This document shows positions 1-5,556 of a stretch of DNA of 6,679 bases, piece after piece. Below the pieces are notes generated by a model, which was not told where the DNA came from, searched no databases, and saw nothing but the letters and a program-made list of their open reading frames with translations. This DNA is from Bacteroidales bacterium (GTDB taxonomy: Bacteria > Bacteroidota > Bacteroidia > Bacteroidales > UBA932). Where the stretch lies: assembly GCA_017509375.1 (NCBI GenBank), contig JAFWPT010000204.1, positions 1-6,679 on the forward strand. Direction: 5' to 3'. Each line of letters opens with the position of its first letter. Within the stretch, counting starts at the first letter, position 1. A program made the translations under genes and the position numbers.

Positions 1-2
1 GG

Positions 3-27
3 TATAATTGACAAAAATGGTTGGTGA
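3..27 (+). repeat. IS left terminal inverted repeat (outer copy)
   Basis: Aligned with the right end read as reverse complement from 1222 to 1198, 19 of 25 positions agree: TATAAT, then GACA, then TGGTTGGT. A run of A's in the middle (14-17) is replaced at the right end. The outermost base (G1) also equals the matching base at the right end (complement of 1224). Confidence 0.7.
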
Positions 28-49
28 TTGTGACATTTGTGGTTGGTGA
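9..49 (+). repeat. Tandem copies of the terminal repeat at the IS left end
   Basis: Two direct copies with a 22-bp period occupy 9-27 and 31-49. Both read TGACA, then four differing bases (AAAA against TTTG), then TGGTTGGTGA. These are likely repeated transposase-binding sites; the right end has only one. The inner copy resembles the right-end repeat more closely than the outer copy does. Confidence 0.75.
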
Positions 50-136
50 CGGCCGCCGCGAGGAGGGCCATTTAGCAGAGCCCCCCGCAGCGGCGAGCCG
101 TAGCCGCCGAGCCGCGTAATGCGAGGCGGCGTCACC
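45..136. repeat. GC-rich branched palindrome between IS end and transposase stop
   Basis: An outer stem is formed by GGTGACGGCCGCC (45-57) and GGCGGCGTCACC (125-136), complementary over 12 bp with one bulged G. Inside, two smaller hairpins can be drawn: 62-68 with 80-86 (six of seven pairs, 11-base loop) and GCGGC 90-94 with GCCGC 103-107. The block is strikingly G+C-rich compared with the transposase gene and abuts its stop codon (137-139). On the transposase mRNA it would be a 3' structure, but no T-tract follows, so it is not a standard intrinsic terminator. Function unknown. Confidence 0.6.
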
Positions 137-1135
137 TTATTCTTTCTTCTTTTTCTGGTCATTGAAAAAGAGGAACCATTTGATAAAGTTATCAATCCGA
201 GACTCGGCTAACCCTCGGTGTAACCGTATTTGATCTTTAATATGCCCAAAGAAGGCTTCCAAAGCATTTGTTGTCTTTGGAAGTCCTGGATAATCAATGT
301 ATGTAAAGAGATTGGGGAGAGCTCGTTTCAAGTGTATATAGGCCTTCCTCAAGTCGTTATGTATGTAGTATTCTTTGTGTGAGTATGAGACAATGCCTTT
401 TTGAAAGACATACTCCTCATTTTCCTCTACCCATAGATTATACTGGTTTAGCCACCACAGCTTGTCATTGGTCGTACGTACAATGCTGAGTTGCTCTACA
501 AGGCTCTTGAAAAGCCTTGTCTCCGGATAACGAGGTCTTTGTGTTATCGAAGCGATGCACTCACGTTGTACGTGTACGACACAACGTTGTCTGGGAACAT
601 GCGGGAATACGTATTGTACAGCACGGACGATGTTGTCTCCACCATCCGTGGTAATCCCTATGACGTTATAACCCAGATCTCTGATATTGAGTAAATCAGA
701 GGCAATCTCATCATCGTCCTCATGTGTGGTAAACCTATAGAAGATAGTTCTTTTCAGGTTCTCGGCACGATACACGATAAGGCAATGATCATCAGAATAA
801 TACGTTCCGTCAATGAGCAGGTATATGGGCGTGGATGTTGTCATCGTCCAGGATGGGGACGTGTCAAGATATTCATCAAACCACCGGTGTAGTTGGCGTG
901 TGCTGTATCCACTTCGGGCCGCTATCTCATCCAGACTCATCTTTCCAGACACCCACTTCTGGAACCAGACAAACCTGTTAGATGTGGTGATATCCTTTCT
1001 CCTGGCTGAAAACAGATATCCACATTCATTACACTTATACCTCTGGATCTCGTTGCGTATGCCCCATTTTATATTGTCTAACGAACCGCACTGAGGACAC
1101 CTGAGACGCCTCCTTATTTTGGCTTTATCACTCAT
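137..1135 (-). CDS. IS256/IS1249-type transposase
   Basis: This is a 332-residue DDE transposase that cuts and inserts the surrounding element. The N-terminus holds a zinc ribbon with four cysteines (C13, C16, C35, C38). A helix-turn-helix-like segment follows at about 66-90 (SLDEIAARSGYSTRQLHRW) and should bind the terminal repeats. The catalytic core shows the first aspartate in LLIDGTYY (D109), the second in ITTDGG (D164), the C-x2-H pair of the IS256/Mutator superfamily (C185, H188), and the final glutamate in NALEAFFG (E293). The length and the ribbon at the front suit the IS1249 subgroup rather than classical IS256. All key residues are present, with no frameshift, so the gene looks intact. 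It ends in a KKKKE tail. The ATG at 1135 lies inside a perfect hairpin, which may limit translation. Family assignment is secure; the subgroup is from memory of the family. Confidence 0.92.
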   Translation of the reverse strand: MSDKAKIRRRLRCPQCGSLDNIKWGIRNEIQRYKCNECGYLFSARRKDITTSNRFVWFQKWVSGKMSLDEIAARSGYSTRQLHRWFDEYLDTSPSWTMTTSTPIYLLIDGTYYSDDHCLIVYRAENLKRTIFYRFTTHEDDDEIASDLLNIRDLGYNVIGITTDGGDNIVRAVQYVFPHVPRQRCVVHVQRECIASITQRPRYPETRLFKSLVEQLSIVRTTNDKLWWLNQYNLWVEENEEYVFQKGIVSYSHKEYYIHNDLRKAYIHLKRALPNLFTYIDYPGLPKTTNALEAFFGHIKDQIRLHRGLAESRIDNFIKWFLFFNDQKKKKE

Positions 1136-1159
1136 TAGATGAAACGATTTTCATCTAAT
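1134..1159 (-). promoter_or_regulatory. Hairpin covering the transposase start codon
   Basis: ATTAGATGAAA (1134-1144) and TTTCATCTAAT (1149-1159) are perfect inverted repeats of 11 bp with a CGAT loop. The transposase ATG (1135-1133 on the minus strand) starts at the edge of one arm, so any transcript reading in from outside would fold the initiation region into the stem. A second small palindrome, TTGAGT-AAA-ACTCAA, lies directly upstream at 1160-1174. Structures that sequester transposase initiation are known in IS10 and IS50; the same role here is inferred. Confidence 0.6.
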
Positions 1160-1197
1160 TTGAGTAAAACTCAATAAATCATCAAATTATAAAGGAT

Positions 1198-1222
1198 TTA
1201 CCAACCAGAAATGTCTATTATA
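1198..1222 (-). repeat. IS right terminal inverted repeat
   Basis: The plus strand reads TTACCAACCAGAAATGTC, then TATTATA. Its reverse complement matches the left end at 3-27 and, better in the middle, the inner left copy at 31-49 (GACATTTnTGGTTGGT). Only one copy is visible at this end. Confidence 0.75.
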
Positions 1223-1224
1223 TC

Positions 1225-1563
1225 GCTATCCTTACTAATGAGCTGACCAAGGCCTGGAGCGGGCTGACAGTCAGGGAATATAAAGACCTTAAGAGGCTCA
1301 AGAAAGAGAACCTGCGGGACAATATGACAGATATCGAATTGGTTCTGAATATGCTTGCAGAAGTATCCACAAAGGCAATCTCCCAAGCAAAGCTGCCCAA
1401 GACCTTCAATCAAAGTAGAAACATCGCCCGTGAAGGTGGCAGCATTGCCGGGGAAGCTCGCGAGAATATTGAGAAACGAGTCGGCACCAGCGTCGTGACC
1501 TCACTCAACGCAAAGGACAAACCAGCCCTGGAAACAGGTACGCCAGAGATTGATAACCAATAA
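1225..1563 (+). pseudogene. C-terminal fragment of a Bro-N/DinD-like protein, cut by the IS
   Basis: The frame reads AILTNELTKAWSGL from the IS edge and runs 112 codons to TAA at 1561-1563. The stretch with LKKENLRDNM, ELVLNMLAE, ARxGGxIAGEAR and the late TSLNAKD is what I recall as the conserved C-terminal half of a family carrying a Bro-N domain in front, often annotated as phage antirepressor, BRO family protein or DNA-damage-inducible protein D. Members are usually around 280 residues, so most of the protein, including the Bro-N part, is missing. The open frame runs back into the IS to about 1168 without a start near the junction; the first ATG is at 1324, inside the conserved region, so a normal product is unlikely. 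The role of this family is poorly known; it is common in accessory and phage-derived regions. The N-terminal half should lie left of the window. Confidence 0.7.
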
Positions 1564-1592
1564 GCACAGTTGTGCCGTATAAAAGCTTTTTT

Positions 1593-2192
1593 TTACTTCC
1601 TGTGTCCGCCAAAGAAACTCCATCCGACGCCGATGGAGATTAATGATGGCGAGCCTCCGAAGAATAGCCGGTACTCTGCAGTAATGCGAAGATGGTCCCA
1701 GAATTCACAGCCTCCGCGGAAAGACAGGAACGCGTTGCTTGCCTTTGTTGTGGTTCCGTCGTGACCTAACGGGTTATTTGGATTCAAGTACTCACCGTTG
1801 TAATATCCGGCTCCGAGCCCGGCAAAAGGTGCTACATTATTCCAATTACGCCAGTTGTAATCAACATGTGCACTATACATTGCGCCGGAGCTGAACTTGA
1901 TGCCATGCATAGGACTCTCTACGAAAAGAGCTGAGTACTGCAGGCCAAGATCCCACGGCGAGCCTACTATATTGTAGCGCGCCTCAGCATCTAACTTCAT
2001 ACCGCTGCCCAGCTTAAGTGGCGTCGCGAATCCGACCCCGAAACCTATCTCAAAGTCCTGGACATCATCGCCGACCCTCTGGACAGTTTGCTTTTCCTCC
2101 GGCAAATCCCAAGAAGCATCAAGCTGCTGGGCCATCGCAATTGATGAGCTCAGCAGCATGCAGATCGCAGACAGAAAAGTGAACCGTTTCAT
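1593..2192 (-). CDS. Small outer-membrane beta-barrel protein
   Basis: This 199-residue protein starts with a typical Sec signal peptide (MKRFTFLSAICMLLSSSIAMA, split here as residues 1-21, then Q22). The mature part alternates hydrophobic and polar residues with many glycines and aromatics: GVGFATPLKLGSG, LDAEARYNI, LGLQYSALF, FAGLGAGYYNG, RITAEYRLFF and a final IGVGWSFFGG. This is the pattern of an eight-stranded barrel of the OmpW/OmpX-like size class in the outer membrane. No enzyme motif is visible, and the ligand or role cannot be told. It is transcribed away from the tRNA gene, with its own TAnnTTTG-type box 27 bp upstream. Its end converges with the Bro-N fragment, leaving 29 bp between the stops. 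Barrel call is confident by pattern; the exact family is not. Confidence 0.8.
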   Translation of the reverse strand: MKRFTFLSAICMLLSSSIAMAQQLDASWDLPEEKQTVQRVGDDVQDFEIGFGVGFATPLKLGSGMKLDAEARYNIVGSPWDLGLQYSALFVESPMHGIKFSSGAMYSAHVDYNWRNWNNVAPFAGLGAGYYNGEYLNPNNPLGHDGTTTKASNAFLSFRGGCEFWDHLRITAEYRLFFGGSPSLISIGVGWSFFGGHRK

Positions 2193-2218
2193 TAAAACCT
2201 AGATCATCATTGCCAATG

Positions 2219-2226
2219 CAAAGTTA
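2219..2226 (-). promoter_or_regulatory. Bacteroidota -7 box of the beta-barrel gene
   Basis: On the minus strand this reads TAACTTTG, an exact TAnnTTTG -7 element, 27 bp before the ATG at 2192. No TTTG -33 element is visible at the expected 19-20 bp spacing, so the promoter may be weak or need an activator. Confidence 0.5.
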
Positions 2227-2303
2227 CAGAAAAATATCGAACCCTCTTCCTTCTTATCACCCCGACGGACATCCAGTTGTAAATCAATCGATTACGCGAA
2301 AAG

Positions 2304-2333
2304 AAAAAACCGGACTTCTCGAAAAAGTCCGGT
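2304..2333 (-). terminator. Intrinsic terminator after tRNA-Leu
   Basis: On the minus strand a perfect 9-bp stem, ACCGGACTT with AAGTCCGGT (2333-2325 and 2317-2309), encloses a 7-base loop and is followed by a T run (complement of 2308-2304). It starts 4 bases past the tRNA 3' end, so it ends the tRNA transcript. Confidence 0.9.
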
Positions 2334-2337
2334 CAGG

Positions 2338-2421
2338 TGCCCGAGGTGGGAATCGAACCCACACGTCTTTAAGGGACAATGGATTTTGAGTCCATCGCGT
2401 CTACCATTCCGCCACTCGGGC
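2338..2421 (-). tRNA. tRNA-Leu (anticodon CAA)
   Basis: This 84-base tRNA decodes UUG. The acceptor stem is GCCCGAG (2421-2415) pairing with CTCGGGC (2345-2339), with discriminator A at 2338. The anticodon stem ATGGA/TCCAT holds the loop CTCAAAA, giving anticodon CAA at 2388-2386. The T arm is GTGGG-TTCGAAT-CCCAC, and there is a long class II variable arm (TGTCCCTTAAAGACGTG), as expected for leucine. The CCA end is not encoded (the bases after the discriminator are CCT), so it must be added by the CCA-adding enzyme. The gene has its own promoter and terminator and looks intact. Confidence 0.96.
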
Positions 2422-2436
2422 TTTGCTCCACAAAGC
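2422..2436 (-). other. Short hairpin in the tRNA leader
   Basis: GCTTTG and CAAAGC (2420-2425 and 2431-2436) are perfect inverted repeats around a 5-base loop; the inner end touches the first two bases of the tRNA. It would compete with the acceptor stem or mark the RNase P leader. It may be chance. Confidence 0.25.
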
Positions 2437-2457
2437 AAAATGTGGTAAAGCGGATTG

Positions 2458-2488
2458 CAAAGGTATTGAATTTCTCGGAAATATCAAA
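2458..2488 (-). promoter_or_regulatory. Promoter of tRNA-Leu
   Basis: On the minus strand a -33 TTTG (2488-2485) is followed by a 19-base spacer and a -7 box TACCTTTG (2465-2458). This matches the Bacteroidota housekeeping consensus in both boxes and in spacing. The -7 box ends 36 bp before the tRNA 5' end. The -33 box lies directly after the stop codon of the upstream lipoprotein gene. Confidence 0.85.
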
Positions 2489-2836
2489 TTATTCCCGGGT
2501 AAGACCTTCAATGAATCCCTTCGCGCCTTCCAAGGCTCCGTCTAAAGCTTCCCCAAAGCCCTTGAGGCCGGCTTTGAGTACTGCTGCCTGATAGCGTCCC
2601 ATAGCGGAGTTTATTTCCTTATTCTGCTCGTCGCTGAGTTTATCGGCGTCCTGGTTGTATTTTTCCACCAGTTTGTCGTATTCAGCATTGACCTTGTCCC
2701 ACTGTTCGGTGCTGTACGATGCACCGTTTTTCTCCACCTTGTCCGCAATGTTGTCAAACTGAGCGGGGAGGCTGGACGTACAAGAAGCCATCAACACGAT
2801 GGTGGCCAGGATAAAGAGAATCTTCTTCATATTCAT
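2489..2836 (-). CDS. Small predicted lipoprotein, unknown function
   Basis: The N-terminus MNMKKILFILATIVLMASC is a lipoprotein signal: two lysines, a hydrophobic stretch, and the lipobox LMAS-C with the lipid-carrying cysteine at residue 19 (17 if the second ATG at 2830 is used). The mature part of about 97 residues is hydrophilic and rich in K, E, D and N. It contains a helical stretch (YSTEQWDKVNAEYDKLVEKYNQ, quoted in part) and a glycine/alanine-rich end (GFGEALDGALEG). The pattern of tryptophan and paired acidic helices resembles small Bacteroidales lipoproteins of unknown function (possibly the DUF6565 type; not verified). Upstream in-frame ATGs to 2887 exist but would place extra residues before the signal, so 2836 or 2830 is preferred. 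It is transcribed divergently from the ABC exporter. No function can be assigned. Confidence 0.75.
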   Translation of the reverse strand: MNMKKILFILATIVLMASCTSSLPAQFDNIADKVEKNGASYSTEQWDKVNAEYDKLVEKYNQDADKLSDEQNKEINSAMGRYQAAVLKAGLKGFGEALDGALEGAKGFIEGLTRE

Positions 2837-2869
2837 AACAATTAGCAAGCATTTGACATGCAAGAAATA

Positions 2870-2884
2870 TGCCTGCCACAGGCA
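2870..2884. promoter_or_regulatory. 15-bp palindrome between divergent genes
   Basis: TGCCTG-CCA-CAGGCA is a perfect palindrome with a 3-base centre. It lies 33 bp before the lipoprotein ATG and 60 bp before the ABC exporter ATG, in the only intergenic space they share. It could be an operator for either gene. No matching regulator is in the window. Confidence 0.35.
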
Positions 2885-2917
2885 CAAAAAATCTCATCGG
2901 GAATCCGTAATTATTCT

Positions 2918-2925
2918 TACCTTCG
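2918..2925 (+). promoter_or_regulatory. -7 box candidate of the ABC exporter
   Basis: TACCTTCG differs by one base from TAnnTTTG and sits 19 bp before the ATG at 2945, leaving a short leader. No clear -33 TTTG is seen upstream. The position argues for the start at 2945 and against the in-frame ATG at 2858. Confidence 0.45.
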
Positions 2926-2944
2926 CATAGTTAACTCCATCACC

Positions 2945-4738
2945 ATGAACCTGATTCAACTTTTCAGAAAAATCCTCCCCCTGGTCCGGCCTTACAAGCT
3001 GCTTGTACTCCTTACCCTTATGCTGACCTTGCTGGGATCCGTGCTCGCACAGGTAAATGCCGTGGTGCTGGACAGGGCAGTGGATGCAATCAACGCCCTG
3101 GTAGGTTCCGAAGACTTCAGCTGGAGCAAGGCTGTACGTATCCTTACCATAGTGAGTATCGTCTTGCTCGGCAAGGAAATCATCCGCGCTGCCATAACTT
3201 TCGCACAGAAAAACTTCGGCGAACGGCTGCGCAACAACGTATCACAGAGCCTGTCGCTTGGAGTTATAGAGAGGATACTCAAGTACCGCATGGCCTTTTT
3301 CGCACGCAGCGAAAATGCCCCCGGCATGCTTCAGGCCCGCATTGACCAGGGTGCCAGTAGCATATCCCGCACCATACAGAGTTTCTTTATAGACCTGCTG
3401 CCCATGACTTTGAGCTCTGACCTCGCCCTGGTCCTCATCTTTGCAGCCAACCTCTATGTCGGCCTCACCGCGCTCGCCATAGTACCCATCTATTTCTGGA
3501 TTACCTCCCGGCAGGCAAAAAAGCTCAAGAGTTTCCGCAAGAGCATGCGCAGCTTCCACGAGAAACGCACCGGAAGCGTCATGAACATATTGGAGAGCAT
3601 GAACGTTGTGAAGTCGTTCAACCGTGAAGAGATAGAAATGGGCAAGCAGACTGAGCTGCAGACCGGCTTCTACTCCAACCAGATGCGCATCCGCAAGGCT
3701 TCTTTCGGCTACGACGCCCTCAAGAGCTTTGTCAGCCAGACAGGCACCGTGCTGATAATCATCCTCACATCCTACCTGGTACTCTCCGGTTACCCGGGAA
3801 TGTCGATCGGCAAGATAATGTACCACATCATGCTCTTCTCCAACGTAACCGCCCCGATAACGCAGCTGCAACGCATCTTCGATGACCTGAACGACGCCCT
3901 GGTCTATGCCGAAGGCTATTTTGACATAGTGGACGCTGACTCCGAACTGGAGCCTTCAGGAGGATACAAGCCTGCCAAGGTCAGAGGCAACTTCGAAATG
4001 AAGAACGTAGATTTCACCTATCCCAACGGCACCAAAGCTCTGCACAACGTGAGCCTGAAAGTGGAAAGCGGCAAGATCACCGCCCTCGTCGGCCTGAGCG
4101 GCGCCGGCAAGTCCACGATAGTGAACCTGCTGGACAAATTCTATGAACCCGACTGCGGCAGCATAAGCCTGGACGGGGTAGCACTGCGCGAATGGGACAC
4201 CCAATTCCTGCGTGAAAATATTGGCCTGGTGCTGCAGAAAAACCATTTCTTCGAGGGAAGCGTAGCGGAGAACATACGCTACGGCAAGCCTGGCGCCAGC
4301 ATGGAAGAAGTGGAAGAAGCGGCACGCAAAGCCAGCGTGTACGACCAGATCGCCGCCCTCCCCAAGGGCTTCGAAACCTCCGCCACCGACCTTTCAGGCG
4401 GACAGCAGCAGAGAATAGCCTTAGCCAGAATGTTTCTCAAGAATCCGCCCATCATCTTCCTCGACGAGCCCACCGCCTCCCTGGACGCCATCGCCACGGA
4501 ACAGATAAAGTCCGCGATAGACGCCATTAAACGCGACCGCACCGTAATCATCATCTCACACTCTATCTCGCAGATTATCGACAGCGAAATGGTGTACGCG
4601 CTGAAGGAAGGCCGGGTGGAGCAAAGCGGCGATCCCGACGGACTCTACCGCAAAGGCGGCGTGTACAAAGACATCGTTGACGCGTCAGCAAGGAGCCTCA
4701 ACATCGAGAAACTCTCCCAGACCATCGCTTCCGCTTAA
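2945..4738 (+). CDS. ABC exporter half-transporter (fused membrane and ATPase domains)
   Basis: This 597-residue inner-membrane exporter should work as a dimer. The N-terminal part (about 1-320) holds the hydrophobic segments of a type I exporter domain: about 19-40, 65-85, two near 145-190, one near 255-280 and one near 290-310. The ATPase domain (about 345-580) has all motifs: Walker A GLSGAGKST (383-391), Q-loop glutamine 431 (LVLQKNH), signature LSGGQ (483-487), Walker B IIFLDEP with D507 and E508, D-loop SLD, and the switch histidine 539 (IIISHS). It is therefore predicted to be active. Substrate cannot be read from sequence; relatives export lipids, peptides or drugs. An ATG at 2858 would add 29 residues, but a promoter-like box lies inside that extension, and MNLIQLFRKILPLVRPYK is a normal exporter start. 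It stands alone on its strand, and its stop overlaps that of the convergent hydrolase gene. Confidence 0.93.
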   Translation: MNLIQLFRKILPLVRPYKLLVLLTLMLTLLGSVLAQVNAVVLDRAVDAINALVGSEDFSWSKAVRILTIVSIVLLGKEIIRAAITFAQKNFGERLRNNVSQSLSLGVIERILKYRMAFFARSENAPGMLQARIDQGASSISRTIQSFFIDLLPMTLSSDLALVLIFAANLYVGLTALAIVPIYFWITSRQAKKLKSFRKSMRSFHEKRTGSVMNILESMNVVKSFNREEIEMGKQTELQTGFYSNQMRIRKASFGYDALKSFVSQTGTVLIIILTSYLVLSGYPGMSIGKIMYHIMLFSNVTAPITQLQRIFDDLNDALVYAEGYFDIVDADSELEPSGGYKPAKVRGNFEMKNVDFTYPNGTKALHNVSLKVESGKITALVGLSGAGKSTIVNLLDKFYEPDCGSISLDGVALREWDTQFLRENIGLVLQKNHFFEGSVAENIRYGKPGASMEEVEEAARKASVYDQIAALPKGFETSATDLSGGQQQRIALARMFLKNPPIIFLDEPTASLDAIATEQIKSAIDAIKRDRTVIIISHSISQIIDSEMVYALKEGRVEQSGDPDGLYRKGGVYKDIVDASARSLNIEKLSQTIASA

Positions 4739-5556
4739 GGCTTCCAGACGATGGGGAGCTTCTGCCTGTTGTCTTCGCCGAGCATGATATAGGCCTTGCG
4801 GAGGTCTGCTATCGTCACGTCGTAATCCCTGGAGCAGCGCCTTCCCGGGGCTGATAGCCGGTGCTGGAAAAGCCACTTGTAGGTATCTTCCAGCAGGAAC
4901 ACCCTGGCCAGGATGGAGTGTCCCTGGTCGGCCAGCCAGGTAAAGCGCACACGGTCGGCCGAGCCGGAATCCACCAGCCGCTGTACCACCCCGGTAGAAT
5001 AGGTAAGGTTGGTGGCATCGTCGCCCGTCCCGTGGATAATCCACAGCGGCACCTCTCCAATATTCTTGATTTGATTTCCTACGTAACCGCCACACATCGC
5101 GATGGCAGCGGCGAAGCGGTCCGGGTACTCGGCAATCATCTTGAATGCCCCCCAGCCCCCCATGCTCATGCCGTACACGTACAGACGGTCCGGGTCGCAA
5201 TTGTAGCGTTCGTACACATAATCAACGACTTTCATCACCCGTTCAGCCTTCCAGCCGGCGGTAGTGGTACACTGCGGGCAGATGATGACCGCGTCGATAC
5301 GGGCACCGCGGCGCAACGCATCTATGCAGCCGTACGTGGTTACCATATTGAGGTCGTTGCCCACCCTGCTCTTGCCGTGCAGGTACACTATTACCGGCAG
5401 GGGCTCTTCCATCTTTTCCCCGTAACAGTCGGGAAGATAGAGAAGGAAATTATAGCCGTCCTTGATCGAGTCGCGGTACGCCAGCAGCTCCCCGCCGCTG
5501 AGTCTGGCAGGCAGCAGGCAAAGTGCCAGCACAAGCATATAAAGGCAGCGTCTCAC
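4735..5556 (-). CDS. Secreted alpha/beta-hydrolase, COG4099-like predicted peptidase/esterase
   Basis: A 273-residue product is predicted from the GTG at 5556, which overlaps the TGA of the upstream peptidase gene as GTGA. This start gives a proper signal peptide (RRCLYMLVLALCLLPA, about 1-18); an ATG at 5538 is also possible. The mature part is an alpha/beta-hydrolase: oxyanion segment IVYLHGK (H60, G61), IICPQC (91-96), nucleophile elbow GMSMGG with Ser131, acid in WIIHGTGDD (D179 or D180), and His213 in DQGHS. The order and the PQC, FAAAIAMCGG and PLWIIHG segments resemble COG4099 predicted peptidases and related carboxylesterases. It probably acts in the periplasm or at the cell surface on an ester or short peptide; the substrate is unknown. 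A longer reading to 5619 would start inside the upstream gene and hide the signal peptide. It is the last gene of the operon. Confidence 0.85.
   Translation of the reverse strand: MRRCLYMLVLALCLLPARLSGGELLAYRDSIKDGYNFLLYLPDCYGEKMEEPLPVIVYLHGKSRVGNDLNMVTTYGCIDALRRGARIDAVIICPQCTTTAGWKAERVMKVVDYVYERYNCDPDRLYVYGMSMGGWGAFKMIAEYPDRFAAAIAMCGGYVGNQIKNIGEVPLWIIHGTGDDATNLTYSTGVVQRLVDSGSADRVRFTWLADQGHSILARVFLLEDTYKWLFQHRLSAPGRRCSRDYDVTIADLRKAYIMLGEDNRQKLPIVWKP

Larger units (their letters stand above)
1..1224 (-). mobile_element. IS256-family (IS1249-like) insertion sequence
   Basis: One complete transposase gene is flanked by imperfect terminal inverted repeats. Read inward, the left end starts GGTATAATTGACA and the right end (reverse complement from 1224) starts GATATAATAGACA; both continue to a shared GGTTGGT. 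The right boundary at about 1224 is supported independently, because a Bro-N/DinD-like reading frame resumes with recognisable family sequence at 1225. The left boundary lies at base 1 or slightly outside the window. A start at base 3 is unlikely, because bases 1-2 (GG) would not fit a target duplication of the bases that would follow 1222. IS256 members usually duplicate 8-9 bp of target, but the left copy cannot be seen here. The strand given is that of the transposase. Boundaries are inferred; the family call rests on the transposase. Confidence 0.85.

Noticed and set aside
1..50. CRISPR-like repeat (two 19-bp copies at 22-bp spacing)
   Set aside because: There are only two copies with a 3-bp gap, and they match the opposite IS end as inverted repeats, so they are transposon ends.
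491..1094. Plus-strand open frames of 67 and 93 codons inside the transposase gene
   Set aside because: They lie wholly antisense to a clearly conserved transposase and show no domain or signal features.
1564..1594. Possible terminator GCAC-AGTT-GTGC followed by a T8 run
   Set aside because: The stem is only 4-5 bp and the T run begins about 12 bases later, partly inside the stop codon of the barrel gene; it does not fit an intrinsic terminator on either strand.
2338..2421. tRNA-Leu as an integration (att) site for a mobile island
   Set aside because: No direct repeat of the tRNA 3' end and no integrase is visible in the window; the tRNA has an ordinary promoter and terminator.
2858..2944. 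N-terminal extension of the ABC exporter from the ATG at 2858
   Set aside because: The 29 extra residues are not exporter-like, and the extension covers a promoter-like box and the divergent palindrome.
3242..4554. Several minus-strand open frames across the ABC exporter
   Set aside because: They are antisense to all conserved ABC motifs; the G+C-rich codon use of the real gene creates these shadows.
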